This document shows, one piece after another, positions 11,117 to 20,479 of a stretch of DNA of 64,000 bases. The notes under the pieces were generated by a model. That model was not told the DNA's origin, did no database searches, and saw nothing but the letters and a program-made list of their open reading frames with translations. The position numbers were made by a program, and so were the translations under genes. Source of the DNA: Dinoroseobacter sp965279125 (GTDB lineage: Bacteria > Pseudomonadota > Alphaproteobacteria > Rhodobacterales > Rhodobacteraceae). The stretch is taken from assembly GCA_965279125.1 (NCBI GenBank), contig CBDIHL010000043.1, positions 124,001 to 188,000 on the forward strand, written 5' to 3'. Numbering within the stretch: the first letter of the stretch is position 1; every line of letters starts with the position of its first letter.

Positions 11117-12547
11117 TTACAGGCCCTTCGTTCCGTAGCTGGACGCCACCCGCGAGATCGCGACCAGATAGCCTGCCACGCGCAAATCCTCGACATCCGA
11201 GCGGCTGTGCCAGACCTCGCGCATCGATTGATAGGCCGTGCGCATCGTGTCATCGAGGCCCGAGCGCACCAGTTCCAACTCGCCGGCCCCACGCAGGTAT
11301 TTCTGCTTGAAGTTCGGGCTTAACTGCCAGCCGATCCCGCTATCCGCGCTCAGGCGTTCCAGCTCGTCCACCACCAACTGGTGGCGCGATTCTTCCTGGC
11401 GGCGTTGCATCCGGCCAAAGCGGATATGGCTCAGGTTCTTGACCCACTCAAAATAGCTGACCGTCACACCGCCCGCATTGGCATAAAGGTCAGGGATGAT
11501 CACCACGCCTTTCTTGCGCAGGATCTCGTCGGCTTTCGCGGTCACCGGACCATTGGCGGCCTCGATGATCAGCTTGGCCTGAACCCTGGCCGCGTTCTGG
11601 GCATTGACCACGCCCTCAACCGCTGCCGGGATCAGGATATCGCAGTCTTCTTCCACCAACGTCATCGCGTCTTTGACATAAGTGCCCTGGGGATATCCGG
11701 TCACGCCGCCATGCTTGAGGATCCATTGGCGCAGGTCTTCAACATCAATGCCGGCCGCATCAAAAATGCCGCCATCCCATTCGGCCACGGCCACGACTTT
11801 GCACCCGTCTTCCTCGCTGAGAAACTTTGCGGCGTGATAGCCCACATTGCCGAGGCCTTGCACGATCACCCGCTTGCCATCGAGGCTGCCCGACAGCGAC
11901 GCCTTCGCCACATCCTCCGGGTAGCGGAAGAACTCCTGCAGCGCGTATTGCACGCCGCGCCCCGTCGCCTCCACCCGGCCTTGAATACCGCCATTGGACA
12001 CGGGCTTGCCGGTCACGCAGGCCTTGCCGTTGATATCGGTGGTGTTCATGCGCTGATAGGTATCGGCGATCCACGACATCTCGCGCTCGCCGGTGCCCAT
12101 ATCCGGGGCAGGCACGTTCTGGCTGGGGTTGATCAGGTCGCGCTTGACCAACTCGTAGGCAAAGCGCCGCGTGATCTGTTCCAGTTCATGCGCGTCCCAT
12201 TCGCGCGGATCAATGCACAGCCCCCCCTTTGAGCCGCCAAACGGGGTCTCGACCAAAGCGCATTTGAACGACATCAGCGCGGCAAGCGCTTCGACCTCTT
12301 GCTGGTTGACCGACAAGGCATACCGGATGCCGCCTTTGACCGGCTCCATATGTTCCGAATGCACAGAGCGGTATCCGGTGAAGGTGTGGATATCGCCGCG
12401 CAGACGCACGCCAAAGCGCACGGTGTAGGTCGAGTTGCAGATGCGGATCTTCTCTTCCAGGCCTTTGGGCAGGTCCAACAGGCCCACCGCGCGGTTGAAC
12501 ATCAGGTTTACCGAGTCGCGAAAGCCGGGCTCATTCAGTGGTTCCAT
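11117..12547 (-). CDS. gdhA: glutamate dehydrogenase
   Basis: Glu/Leu/Phe/Val-type dehydrogenase of 476 residues that interconverts glutamate with 2-oxoglutarate and ammonia. The catalytic lysine motif P-F-G-G-S-K-G-G is at 102-109 (K107), preceded by K-G-G-I-R-Y for substrate binding. The Rossmann domain carries V-I-V-Q-G-L-G-N-V-G-Y-H-A-A-K (about 230-245), and A-E-A-A-N/G-P-type residues follow. The absence of a large C-terminal extension separates it from the 180-kDa NAD-specific enzymes. Coenzyme preference cannot be told from what I see. Its 5' side faces the divergent tad-like cluster across 274 bases. Confidence 0.93.
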   Translation of the reverse strand: MEPLNEPGFRDSVNLMFNRAVGLLDLPKGLEEKIRICNSTYTVRFGVRLRGDIHTFTGYRSVHSEHMEPVKGGIRYALSVNQQEVEALAALMSFKCALVETPFGGSKGGLCIDPREWDAHELEQITRRFAYELVKRDLINPSQNVPAPDMGTGEREMSWIADTYQRMNTTDINGKACVTGKPVSNGGIQGRVEATGRGVQYALQEFFRYPEDVAKASLSGSLDGKRVIVQGLGNVGYHAAKFLSEEDGCKVVAVAEWDGGIFDAAGIDVEDLRQWILKHGGVTGYPQGTYVKDAMTLVEEDCDILIPAAVEGVVNAQNAARVQAKLIIEAANGPVTAKADEILRKKGVVIIPDLYANAGGVTVSYFEWVKNLSHIRFGRMQRRQEESRHQLVVDELERLSADSGIGWQLSPNFKQKYLRGAGELELVRSGLDDTMRTAYQSMREVWHSRSDVEDLRVAGYLVAISRVASSYGTKGL

Positions 12548-12821
12548 CCCATTTCCTCCCAGGAACTGCCCAACATTCGACGTTTAGGCTTGGTTACTAC
12601 AGCTGAGTGTAACCAGTTTGCCTAAGTATTGTGCATAAAATGTATCAAGTTTTTCCAACCCGCGCGCATTGTCCTCAGATCGGGCAAAGCGCCACCTATC
12701 AACCCCAGCAGTGCCGCATTTTTGCCATGGCAGCTTGGCAAACCTCTCTGTGGAGAACTCCGTCTGCGCGACATACGTTAACGCGGCCCCGCGCAGCACA
12801 TCGAACCGGTTGGGAAGTATC

Positions 12822-14432
12822 ATGACCACGCGCGCCAGACAGACCGCAAAGCCCAAAGCACCCTCGGTGTTCCATGGCCCGTTTGCACTGGTAAAGTACC
12901 ACGTCCGCGCGTTCGCACGCGATGAGACGGGCGCGATCCTGCCGTTTTCGCTGATCATGTTCATCCTGATGCTGATGGCAGGCGGCATGGCCATCGATCT
13001 GATGCGCCGCGAAAATGCGCGCGTGATCCTGCAAAACACCGTTGACCGCGCGGTGCTGGCCGCCGCTGACCTCGATCAGCTGACCGATGCCGAAGACGTG
13101 GTTGAGGGGTATTTCGATGCGGCGGGCCTGCGCCAATATCTGGTCGATGTCGATGTGGATGAGGGTCTGAATTACCGCAGTGTCAGCGCTGAGACCGCGG
13201 CGCAGCTGGATATGTATTTCCTCAACATGGTCGGGGTGGAGACGATGACCGCGCCCGGGGCTTCCACCGCCGAAGAGCGTATCCAGAACGTCGAAATCAG
13301 CATGGTCGTGGATATCTCGGGATCCATGGGCGGCAGCCGGATGACCAACCTCAAGGCCGCCGCGAACGAGTTTATCGACACCGTGATCTCGGCCACACCT
13401 CCGGTCGCAAATCAGGCCACAGGCATCACATCGCTGTCGATCATCCCCTATCAGGCGATGGTCAATATCGGTGACGATCTGGGGGCTGAGTTCAACCTCA
13501 GCACCGCGCATAACTTTTCGCAATGCGTGGTCTGGACCTTCAACGACTACCAAACCACCGCGATCACGACGACGCAAACGCTCGACCGCATGGCGCATTT
13601 TGAAAACAGCAGCCGGTCCAACAGCCCGATCACGCGGCCCAATTGCGAGACTGGCGATACCGAAGGCATCATCGCCTATTCGGTCAACCGCACCGATCTG
13701 CGCAACAAGATCAACGGGCTGTCCGCAGGTGGCAACACCGCGATTGATGTCGGCTTAAAGTGGGGGGTGGGTCTTCTGGACCCCGCCGCGCGTCCGGCGA
13801 TCAACGGGCTTGAGGATGACGAAATCATCAATGCCGAGCTGCGCGATCGCCCGGCGGATTATTCCGATACCGAGACCCTCAAAGTCGTCGTGTTGATGAC
13901 GGATGGCCAGAACACCTCGCAGATTGATCTCAAGCCCGAGTTCAAATCCGGCTACTCAAACGTGTGGTGGCACGAGGATGATGATCGCTATTCGGTCTAC
14001 ACGCCCACTTGGGAAGATTACTGGTATCCCCATGATCCGGGCAACTACCACGGCCAGCCTTACAAGGGCTCCAGCCAGTCGCGCCGCCTGACCATGGCCG
14101 AGTTGTTCGCGCGCTATTCCGAGATGCACATCGCGACGCATTTCTTCCAGACACCCGACCCGGACAACCAGTATAACGACTACCGTAACGCCGTTACCAC
14201 CATCGTAAACGGCACCGAAGCCGACCGCCGTGCGCGCGCGCTGTGTACTCAGGCGCGCAATGCCGGGATCGTCGTGTTTGCCATCGGGTTCGAGGCCCCG
14301 ACGCGCGGGCAAAACCTGATGCGTGACTGCGCGGCGACGCCCTCGCATTACTTCGATGTGGACGGGATCGAGATTTCGGAAGCCTTCAGCGCCATCGCCC
14401 GCACGATCAACCAGCTCAGGTTGACGCAATGA
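12822..14432 (+). CDS. tadG: TadG-like pilus-assembly protein with VWA domain
   Basis: A 536-residue membrane-anchored protein. The short cytoplasmic N-terminus ends in F-A-R-D-E-T-G-A-I-L-P, followed by one membrane segment (about 40-60) and an extracytoplasmic von Willebrand A domain with a complete metal-site motif D-I-S-G-S-M-G (164-170) and a later V-V-L-M-T-D-G-Q-N. This is the TadG architecture of Flp/Tad pili and related minor pseudopilin systems. The ATG at 12822 starts at the basic leader; the upstream in-frame codons are probably untranslated. It overlaps the next gene by four bases, making a tightly coupled set of four. No Tad ATPase or secretin accompanies it here. Confidence 0.85.
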   Translation: MTTRARQTAKPKAPSVFHGPFALVKYHVRAFARDETGAILPFSLIMFILMLMAGGMAIDLMRRENARVILQNTVDRAVLAAADLDQLTDAEDVVEGYFDAAGLRQYLVDVDVDEGLNYRSVSAETAAQLDMYFLNMVGVETMTAPGASTAEERIQNVEISMVVDISGSMGGSRMTNLKAAANEFIDTVISATPPVANQATGITSLSIIPYQAMVNIGDDLGAEFNLSTAHNFSQCVVWTFNDYQTTAITTTQTLDRMAHFENSSRSNSPITRPNCETGDTEGIIAYSVNRTDLRNKINGLSAGGNTAIDVGLKWGVGLLDPAARPAINGLEDDEIINAELRDRPADYSDTETLKVVVLMTDGQNTSQIDLKPEFKSGYSNVWWHEDDDRYSVYTPTWEDYWYPHDPGNYHGQPYKGSSQSRRLTMAELFARYSEMHIATHFFQTPDPDNQYNDYRNAVTTIVNGTEADRRARALCTQARNAGIVVFAIGFEAPTRGQNLMRDCAATPSHYFDVDGIEISEAFSAIARTINQLRLTQ

Positions 14433-14953
14433 TCGCACGCCTGCTCAATCGGTTTTTCCGGCGCGAGGACGGCACCGCCACGGTGGAGTTCGTGATCGTG
14501 TTCCCGCTGGTGATGATGGTGTTCATGTCGGTCTTCGAGGCCGCTGTGCTAACCACGCGCTACACGATGATGGAACGCGCGCTCGATCTGACCGTGCGCA
14601 GCTTGCGCCTGACCACCGGCACCGCGCCCACTCATGCGCAGGTGCGCGATAAGATCTGCGAGTATACCAATATGATCGAGGACTGCTCGACCTCGCTGAT
14701 CGTCGAGCTGACCCCGCTGCAACGCCCGAACTTCACGCTGCCCGCCACCGATGCGCCCTGCGTGAACCGCGCCGCCGGAACGCCGCCCTTGGTCACGATG
14801 ACGCACGGGGTGGCCAACCAGTTGGTGCTGGTGCGCGCCTGCGCGGTCGTTGATCCGCTGTTTCCGCTGACGGGCCTCGGGTTGTCGTTGACCAAAGATG
14901 CATCCGGTGGGGTGCAGATGATCGCAGTCTCCGCCTATGTCGGAGAGCCATGA
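14429..14953 (+). CDS. tadE: TadE-like minor pseudopilin
   Basis: A 174-residue protein with the TadE signature at its N-terminus: F-F-R-R-E-D-G-T-A-T-V-E-F-V-I-V-F-P-L-V-M-M, where the glutamate after T-V is the conserved pilin E5 equivalent, followed by a single membrane helix. The rest is extracytoplasmic and contains four cysteines that could pair. Starts by an ATGA overlap with the upstream gene and ends by the same overlap with the next one. Confidence 0.85.
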   Translation: MIARLLNRFFRREDGTATVEFVIVFPLVMMVFMSVFEAAVLTTRYTMMERALDLTVRSLRLTTGTAPTHAQVRDKICEYTNMIEDCSTSLIVELTPLQRPNFTLPATDAPCVNRAAGTPPLVTMTHGVANQLVLVRACAVVDPLFPLTGLGLSLTKDASGGVQMIAVSAYVGEP

Positions 14954-15510
14954 TGTTGCAGCGATTCTCTAGCCATATGCGCCGGTTTTTGCGCAGCGAT
15001 GAGGCAGGCTCCGTCTCGGTCGAGACGATCATCATCATGCCGATCCTGCTGTGGGTCTATGTGGCCAGCTTCGTCTTCTTCGACGGCTTTCGCACCCATA
15101 ATCAGAACGTCAAAGCCGCCTATACCATCGGCGATCTGCTGTCGCGCGAAACCAATACGATCAACAACGCCTATCTGGACGATTTGTCGGATGTCTTCGA
15201 CTTCCTGACCTTCAACCGCAATCCCAGCTATCTGCGCGTCACCCAGATCCGCTGGCAACAGGCCCATAACCGCTACCGCGTGGATTGGTCCTACGCCACG
15301 GACGGCAACAATTCCGAGCGTTTGCGCAACTCCGATATGGCGGGCATCGCGCACCGCCTGCCCCCAATGGTCAATGGCGAGCGTGTACTGCTGGTCGAAA
15401 GCTTCACCGACTATACGCCGGCTTTCAATGTGGGGCTCAGCACGACGATCGAGTTTGTGAATTTCGTGCCCACCAGCCCGCGCTTTGCGCCGATGTTGGC
15501 CAAGAACTAG
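14950..15510 (+). CDS. TadE/TadF-like pseudopilin
   Basis: A 186-residue pseudopilin-like protein with the leader F-L-R-S-D-E-A-G-S-V-S-V-E-T-I-I-I-M-P-I-L-L-W, then one membrane helix (to about residue 45) and a periplasmic domain. Its pattern is closest to TadF/TadE proteins. The domain beyond the helix (Y-T-I-G-D-L-L-S-R-E-T, then V-D-W-S-Y-A) is shared with alphaproteobacterial Tad-associated proteins as far as I can judge. Four-base overlap with tadE. Confidence 0.78.
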   Translation: MMLQRFSSHMRRFLRSDEAGSVSVETIIIMPILLWVYVASFVFFDGFRTHNQNVKAAYTIGDLLSRETNTINNAYLDDLSDVFDFLTFNRNPSYLRVTQIRWQQAHNRYRVDWSYATDGNNSERLRNSDMAGIAHRLPPMVNGERVLLVESFTDYTPAFNVGLSTTIEFVNFVPTSPRFAPMLAKN

Positions 15511-15522
15511 GGCGGCTTCGCG

Positions 15523-16197
15523 ATGCTGGACAAAGAGTTTCTGCTGATCGCGGCCGTCCTTGCCATCGGGTTGGGTGTGATCGTGCCGAAACTCGAAGGG
15601 CCGCAGGACCGCCAGATCGCTGTGGCGCAGGCGGATTTACCCCGCTTTGCCGCGCGACCGCCCCTGTCGCCGCGCGCCACGCCGGTGCAAACCGATATAG
15701 CCCCCTTCGAGGTCAATCTGGGCAACGGGTTTCACGGCACCGTCACCCACCGCTACACCCTCGCGGGCCAGGTTCTGCTGCGCCGCCCGTATGAATGGGA
15801 CGCAACGGCCCAGATCTCGCCTGTGGACCTCGCGATTGGCTGGGGCGATATGGCCGCGCCTGACGTGTTGGAGCGGTTCATGTTCGCAGGCGGCAAGCGC
15901 CTCGTGCATATCCGGGCAACGGAGGCTGCGACTGATCTGAACGCGGTGATGGCGCACTGGTCCAACACCCACATCATCCCGACCACCGACAGCGTGCGCG
16001 ATGCGGCGCTGGCTTTGCAGCCCGGTCAAAAGGTCCGATTGCACGGCTACCTGATCAAGGTCTCCGGTCCGGGTGGCTTAACATGGGATGGCTCCACCAG
16101 TCGCGATGATCGGGGTTATTCGGCCTGCGAAATTATGCTGGTCGAGCGGGTCGAGGTGCTTGAGGATTCCAAGGCCGCAACAGACGCTGAGGCCTAA
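15523..16197 (+). CDS. membrane-anchored protein of unknown function, tad-linked
   Basis: A 224-residue protein, 12 bases after the pseudopilin gene and evidently in the same operon. It has a single N-terminal hydrophobic segment (about residues 5-22) that serves as anchor or uncleaved signal, then a soluble domain with Y-E-W-D-A-T-A-Q-I-S-P-V-D-L-A-I-G-W-G-D-M, L-V-H-I-R-A-T and H-G-Y-L-I-K-V. I do not recognise a named function. The conserved-looking aromatic patch and the W-S-N-T-H-I-I-P-T motif suggest a defined fold. Its stop overlaps the stop of the convergent gene on the other strand. Confidence 0.75.
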   Translation: MLDKEFLLIAAVLAIGLGVIVPKLEGPQDRQIAVAQADLPRFAARPPLSPRATPVQTDIAPFEVNLGNGFHGTVTHRYTLAGQVLLRRPYEWDATAQISPVDLAIGWGDMAAPDVLERFMFAGGKRLVHIRATEAATDLNAVMAHWSNTHIIPTTDSVRDAALALQPGQKVRLHGYLIKVSGPGGLTWDGSTSRDDRGYSACEIMLVERVEVLEDSKAATDAEA

Positions 16198-16742
16198 TCG
16201 TCGTCGTCTTCAGCTCTGCGCGCCTGTTCCTGCTCGTATTCGCGTTCTTTCAGCAAGGTCGCGACCATCTCACCCATGAATTTCGACGCGCCCGCAGGCG
16301 TTGTGCCACCCACGCCAACGCTGCGCCCGATGCGCCACCACAGGCCCGGCACCCAGACGCGGCCCGGGGCATCGGTCAGGCGCAACAAAAACCCGTTGGA
16401 GGGTTTGAACGCCAAAGGCCCGCGATCCACGGTTCTGATCTGCTCCAACCGCGCAAGCCACCGCCCCTCGCTATCCCACAGACCCTGACGGCCCAGATAG
16501 ATCGTGGTCAGCCGCATGCGGCGGCCCCGCTCGGCCAGCAAAAGCGTGGCGGCAGCAATCGCGATCAACACCACCTGAAACACCATATCGCGCGGCGGGA
16601 AGGCCAGCGCGATATAAAGCAGCAGCACACCCAGCAAGAACTGAATGCCAATTCCAAACCACCACCGGCCGGGGGCGGGGCTCAGATGGGCCAGAACCTC
16701 GGTGTCAGGGTCGGTTTGGTCAGGATCAAATTCATCGGTCAT
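16194..16742 (-). CDS. two-helix membrane protein of unknown function
   Basis: A 182-residue protein: an acidic N-terminus (D-E-F-D-P-D-Q-T-D-P-D-T-E), two closely spaced membrane segments (about 30-70) and a cytoplasmic domain of about 110 residues rich in tryptophan and basic residues, ending in an acidic tail of four aspartates. The arrangement resembles small PH-like or stress-response membrane proteins of Rhodobacteraceae, but no function can be assigned. The ATG at 16742 is preferred over the longer frame because the acidic start is typical and upstream codons look non-coding. Tail-to-tail overlap of four bases with 15523-16197. Confidence 0.7.
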   Translation of the reverse strand: MTDEFDPDQTDPDTEVLAHLSPAPGRWWFGIGIQFLLGVLLLYIALAFPPRDMVFQVVLIAIAAATLLLAERGRRMRLTTIYLGRQGLWDSEGRWLARLEQIRTVDRGPLAFKPSNGFLLRLTDAPGRVWVPGLWWRIGRSVGVGGTTPAGASKFMGEMVATLLKEREYEQEQARRAEDDDD

Positions 16743-16886
16743 GCGCGTGAGATAGACCAAAACCGAAGCGATGCGCGAGAGACAAAGTGACCTGTGCGCC
16801 TGCGCACCAACCCCGTGAGGGGGCAGGGTGATGTGCAAGCGGCCGAAACGCTCTATCTATCGCCCAAGCAACTCAGGAGGTATGCC

Positions 16887-17798
16887 ATGTCCATCCGCCC
16901 CATCACCGAGACCCGCGCCGCTCAGCCCACCATGGAGGGCGCAGGCGTCCACCTGCACCGCGCCTTCGGGTTCCAGGATCCAAGCGAGCTGGATCCGTTT
17001 CTGCTGTTTGACGATTTCCGCAATGACCATCCGCAAGACTACATGCGCGGGTTCCCATGGCATCCCCATCGCGGCATCGAGACGATCACCTATGTGCTTG
17101 CAGGCAGTGTGGAACATTCCGACAGCTTGGGCAATTCCGGCAAGCTTGGCCCCGGCAGCGTGCAGTGGATGACCGCAGGGTCCGGCATCCTTCACCAAGA
17201 AATGCCGCTCGGGAACGCCAAGGGCCAGATGCACGGGTTCCAGCTGTGGGGCAACTTGCCCTCGTCGCTGAAGATGACCGCGCCGCGCTATCAGGACGTG
17301 GCAGGTCAGGATATCCCCGAGGTCACCGATGATGATGGCACCGTGGTGCGCATCGTTGTCGGGTCGTTCTGGGGCCAGCGCGGACCGGTCGATGGGATTG
17401 CCGCTGATCCGCAATATCTCGACATCTCGGTGCCGCCGGGGGTCAAGAAGACCTTCAAGGTCGACACCTACCGCCGCGCCTTCGCCTATGTGTTCGAGGG
17501 GGCCGGCATGTTCGCCGATGCGTCCCAGCCCACAGGCGTTCTGCTGGAGAAGGAGGTTGCGGGCCAGGAGGTCAATATCCGTGATCTGTCCGGCGACCGC
17601 ACTTTGATCAAGTTCGGGACGGGTGACGAGGTCACCGTGCAAGCCGGGCCCGAGGGCATTCGGTTTCTCTTGATCTCAGGCGCACCGATTGACGAGCCGG
17701 TCGCGTGGCACGGACCCATCGTGATGAACACGCAAGACGAGCTGCGCACCGCGATGCGCGAGTTAAACAACGGCACGTTCATCAAGCCCGCGCATTGA
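16887..17798 (+). CDS. pirin family protein
   Basis: Cupin-fold pirin of 303 residues. The iron-binding cupin region is clear: F-P-W-H-P-H-R-G-I-E-T-I-T-Y-V-L-A-G-S-V-E-H-S-D-S, then M-T-A-G-S-G-I-L-H-Q-E-M-P. Bacterial pirins include quercetin dioxygenases and regulators of enzymes of central metabolism; which applies here is not visible. An AGGAGG lies six bases before the ATG at 16887, which decides the start. It is followed by a pair of short-loop hairpins at 17827-17868. Confidence 0.93.
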   Translation: MSIRPITETRAAQPTMEGAGVHLHRAFGFQDPSELDPFLLFDDFRNDHPQDYMRGFPWHPHRGIETITYVLAGSVEHSDSLGNSGKLGPGSVQWMTAGSGILHQEMPLGNAKGQMHGFQLWGNLPSSLKMTAPRYQDVAGQDIPEVTDDDGTVVRIVVGSFWGQRGPVDGIAADPQYLDISVPPGVKKTFKVDTYRRAFAYVFEGAGMFADASQPTGVLLEKEVAGQEVNIRDLSGDRTLIKFGTGDEVTVQAGPEGIRFLLISGAPIDEPVAWHGPIVMNTQDELRTAMRELNNGTFIKPAH

Positions 17799-17826
17799 TG
17801 CGCCAAGGCCTCAGCGGGGCAGGACC

Positions 17827-17868
17827 AAAACTCCTCCAGGAGTTTTGCAAATCCTCTCAAGAGGATTT
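17827..17868. terminator. paired short-loop hairpins downstream of pirin
   Basis: Two consecutive perfect 9-bp stems with two-base loops: 17827-17846 (AAAACTCCT/AGGAGTTTT) and 17849-17868 (AAATCCTCT/AGAGGATTT). The same double-hairpin layout recurs at 28347-28390. Termination is the likely role. Confidence 0.6.
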
Positions 17869-18053
17869 CCCCGCCCAGCCGCCCTTCCCAGCGTTCCACA
17901 TCACCGGGGGCGCGTATTCCCTCTCCCGATAAGACCCTTGGCGGCCCTCACATGTGATGGGCCACTTTTTTTCTTCCCTCCCCTAGACACGCCAAACTCT
18001 CGCCATCATGACCGCCTACCCCAAAGCCCAGTTCCTATGCCGCGCGTGTTCCT

Positions 18054-18431
18054 ATGACCCATCTCGACCGTCTTCTCAGCCTGCTTGCCTTACCAGTCGG
18101 CTTCTTCATCGCCGTTACGGGCTACGGGCTCATCCAACTCGCCGCCCTGCCCGGAGGCCCCTGGATCGCTGCAATCCTCGTGATCGGCTTTGGGGGGATA
18201 TTCCTGCTCGATCGGATCTTGGACAAACCCTTCGATTGGATCTTCAAAGGCGGTGTCTTCGGCCCAGTTGACCCTGAGGCTTTGCGCAAACTGGAGCGTT
18301 CCAACCGTCGCATCCAGCGCCAAAGCTGGCGTTACGGGTGTCTCGGGGCCGCGCTGGGCTTTGTCGCCTCGGCGCTCTTCTCGCCCAGCGCAATCATGGA
18401 GGCCGCCGCACCGCTGCTTGATCTGCTCTAG
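18054..18431 (+). CDS. small membrane protein of unknown function
   Basis: A 125-residue protein with two N-terminal membrane segments (about 8-28 and 36-52), a basic cytoplasmic linker (R-K-L-E-R-S-N-R-R-I-Q-R-Q) and a third hydrophobic segment near 95-112. Not recognised. It lies 33 bases before the AEC transporter gene in the same orientation and could be cotranscribed with it. Confidence 0.6.
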   Translation: MTHLDRLLSLLALPVGFFIAVTGYGLIQLAALPGGPWIAAILVIGFGGIFLLDRILDKPFDWIFKGGVFGPVDPEALRKLERSNRRIQRQSWRYGCLGAALGFVASALFSPSAIMEAAAPLLDLL

Positions 18432-18464
18432 GTCGCATTGACCAGGGCTTTCGCCCGCCCCTAG

Positions 18465-19400
18465 ATGGGCGCAACGAAAGGCCCCGTCCCCTTGGAAGTT
18501 CTCAGCGTCCTGATCGACCCGATCCTGCCCGTCTTCGCCATCCTCGCGTTCGGCTTCGCGATGGGCCGCGCGGGAAAAATCACCATCGAGGATGCACGCG
18601 TCATCAACCGCTTTGCGATGACGGTGCTGCTGCCGCTCTTTATCTTCGACGTCATCGCTCACGCGCCAATCTACCGCTTTTCGCCTTTGCCGGTGCTGGG
18701 TTTTGCCTTGGCCGAGTTGGTGCTTTTTGTGGTTGCCTACCTGCTGGCGACCCGCCTCTTTCAGCGCGACCCACGCGAGGCGGTGTTGCTCGGCTGGGGC
18801 GCGGTCTTTGCCAATAACGCGCTTTATGTGATGCCGCTGTCGATCCTGCTTTATGGCGAGGGCAATGCCCTGCCTGTGGTCGCCATCGTTACCCTTGATT
18901 CCATCGTGCCTTTCGCGCTGGTGATGATCGCGCTGCAAGCCCTCGATGCGAGGCGTGCGAACCCGGTGGCGGTGCTGCGCGGGATGGCGCGCACGCCCAT
19001 GCAATGGGGGATTTTCGGAGGGCTGGCCTTTGCACTTCTGTCTGTGCCGATCCCAGCCCCCGTGCAGACCTTTCTGGACTTCAACGGTGTGGCCGCAGCC
19101 CCGGTCGCCCTGTTTGGCATCGGCGTTGTAATGTCGGGCACCCGCTTCAAGATGGACCGCGTGGTCGCGTGTTTCGCAGCGCTGAAATTGGTGGCGTTCC
19201 CCCTCAGCGTGGGCGGGGCGCTGCTGCTGCTGGCCCCCGACACGCCCGACTATCGGCAGTATCTTCTCGCCGCCGCTGGACCTGCGGGCGTGATGACATT
19301 TACGCTGGCGATCTTGCACGGGGTGCGGACGGATGCGATTGCGCAGGTGATCGTCTGGACCAGTGTGCTGAGCTTGATCACGCTGGCGCTTCTGGCCTGA
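18465..19400 (+). CDS. AEC-family permease
   Basis: A 311-residue, roughly ten-helix transporter of the auxin efflux carrier family. Typical features are the N-terminal half L-P-V-F-A-I-L-A-F-G-F-A-M-G-R and V-I-N-R-F-A-M-T-V-L-L-P-L, the conserved P-x-x-I-F at the helix break, and a repeated topology in the second half (G-V-A-A-A-P-V-A-L-F-G-I-G). Bacterial members export or import small carboxylates; the substrate cannot be told. The start is uncertain: a TTG at 18492 would remove nine poorly conserved residues. Confidence 0.85.
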   Translation: MGATKGPVPLEVLSVLIDPILPVFAILAFGFAMGRAGKITIEDARVINRFAMTVLLPLFIFDVIAHAPIYRFSPLPVLGFALAELVLFVVAYLLATRLFQRDPREAVLLGWGAVFANNALYVMPLSILLYGEGNALPVVAIVTLDSIVPFALVMIALQALDARRANPVAVLRGMARTPMQWGIFGGLAFALLSVPIPAPVQTFLDFNGVAAAPVALFGIGVVMSGTRFKMDRVVACFAALKLVAFPLSVGGALLLLAPDTPDYRQYLLAAAGPAGVMTFTLAILHGVRTDAIAQVIVWTSVLSLITLALLA

Positions 19401-19482
19401 AAAGTTAACAAAATCATAATATTAAGGTCAGCATTGTTGTCCTATTGTTTCGCGCGCGAAACAAAGGGTCAGCCCTGTTGAC

Positions 19483-20073
19483 CTATCTCAAGCCCACCGC
19501 CCCCGCCGCCATCGCCCAGTAGTGATCCGCAATTTGACCCCGGTCGAGCGTCCCTCCGTCGCGATACCAAACCGTCGGCCCCGTCAGCAGCGCAATCAAG
19601 GCGCGCGTCGTCACTTGCGAGGCCTGCGGGCGAAACTCCTGCGCCGCGATCCCGCGCTCCAGCACCGCGCGCAGCACCGCCTCGTAGCGTTTGCGCAAGA
19701 CTTCGAGGGCAGCGAAGTTATCCTTCGAGAGGTTGCGCAGCTCCATATAGGCGATGAACACCGCGTCCGGTCGGTCGAGATGGAACGCGATATGAAACCG
19801 GGTGAAGGCCTCCAGCGCCTCTGGCGCAGGGCCGCTGAGATCAAGCGCTTCAACCGCCGCCAGCAACTCCTCCATATGTCCGCGCATGATATCAAACAGC
19901 AGCGTCTGCTTGTCGGGCGTATAGAGGTAGAGCGCCCCGGCCTGCACGCCGACCTCAGCCGCGATCTGGCGCATGGACACCGCCGCAAAGCCATGGCGCG
20001 CGATCAGCTTTGTCGCTGCCGCCGTGACCCGAGGGCCGGTGATATCCGAGTGAGAGCCAAGTTTGCGCGCCAT
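19483..20073 (-). CDS. TetR-family transcriptional regulator
   Basis: A 196-residue repressor-type protein. The N-terminal helix-turn-helix is plain (A-A-A-T-K-L-I-A-R-H-G-F-A-A-V-S-M-R-Q-I-A-A-E-V-G-V-Q-A-G-A-L-Y-L-Y), followed by a ligand-binding domain with a conserved-looking W-Y near the end. The ATG at 20073 is preceded by AGGGGG. It is divergent from the small lipoprotein at 20157 and convergent with the AEC permease; the target and ligand are unknown. Confidence 0.9.
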   Translation of the reverse strand: MARKLGSHSDITGPRVTAAATKLIARHGFAAVSMRQIAAEVGVQAGALYLYTPDKQTLLFDIMRGHMEELLAAVEALDLSGPAPEALEAFTRFHIAFHLDRPDAVFIAYMELRNLSKDNFAALEVLRKRYEAVLRAVLERGIAAQEFRPQASQVTTRALIALLTGPTVWYRDGGTLDRGQIADHYWAMAAGAVGLR

Positions 20074-20156
20074 GCCCCCTGATACGAAACGCCCCGACCC
20101 TTGCCTAGCCCAACCGGGCAAGCCTAAAGTGCGCACAGATTTGGAAGGTCGATTTT

Positions 20157-20390
20157 ATGTCACGAGCGCTGTTTCTTATTCTGCCAGCCTTTGCGCTGCT
20201 CGCTGGCTGCGCCGATGTGCCGGAGTTGGATGCACGCATCACGCCCGCCGCGCGCACTGCCCCGTTCCCGCAACTGGCCCCGGTTGCGCCTCTGCTGGAA
20301 GCCGGGATGGCAGGCGAAAGCGATGAAATGACCGCCGAGCAATTGCGCGCCCGGGCCGCCCGCCTGCAATCGCGCGCGGCCCGGTTGTAA
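20157..20390 (+). CDS. small lipoprotein
   Basis: A 77-residue protein with a lipoprotein signal peptide: short leader, hydrophobic core and lipobox L-A-G-C with the lipidated cysteine at residue 18. The mature part is proline- and alanine-rich, then an arginine/alanine repeat-like C-terminus (A-R-A-A-R-L, twice). Function unknown. Divergent from the TetR gene across 83 bases, which could hold a shared operator. Confidence 0.78.
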   Translation: MSRALFLILPAFALLAGCADVPELDARITPAARTAPFPQLAPVAPLLEAGMAGESDEMTAEQLRARAARLQSRAARL

Positions 20391-20479
20391 ACACCGTCTC
20401 GTAGGCCCAGCGCATTGCACCCTGCCCCGGCATTGGCTAGGGACAGCGCAGTTTTCAACAAAACCTCGGAGATCGCGTT

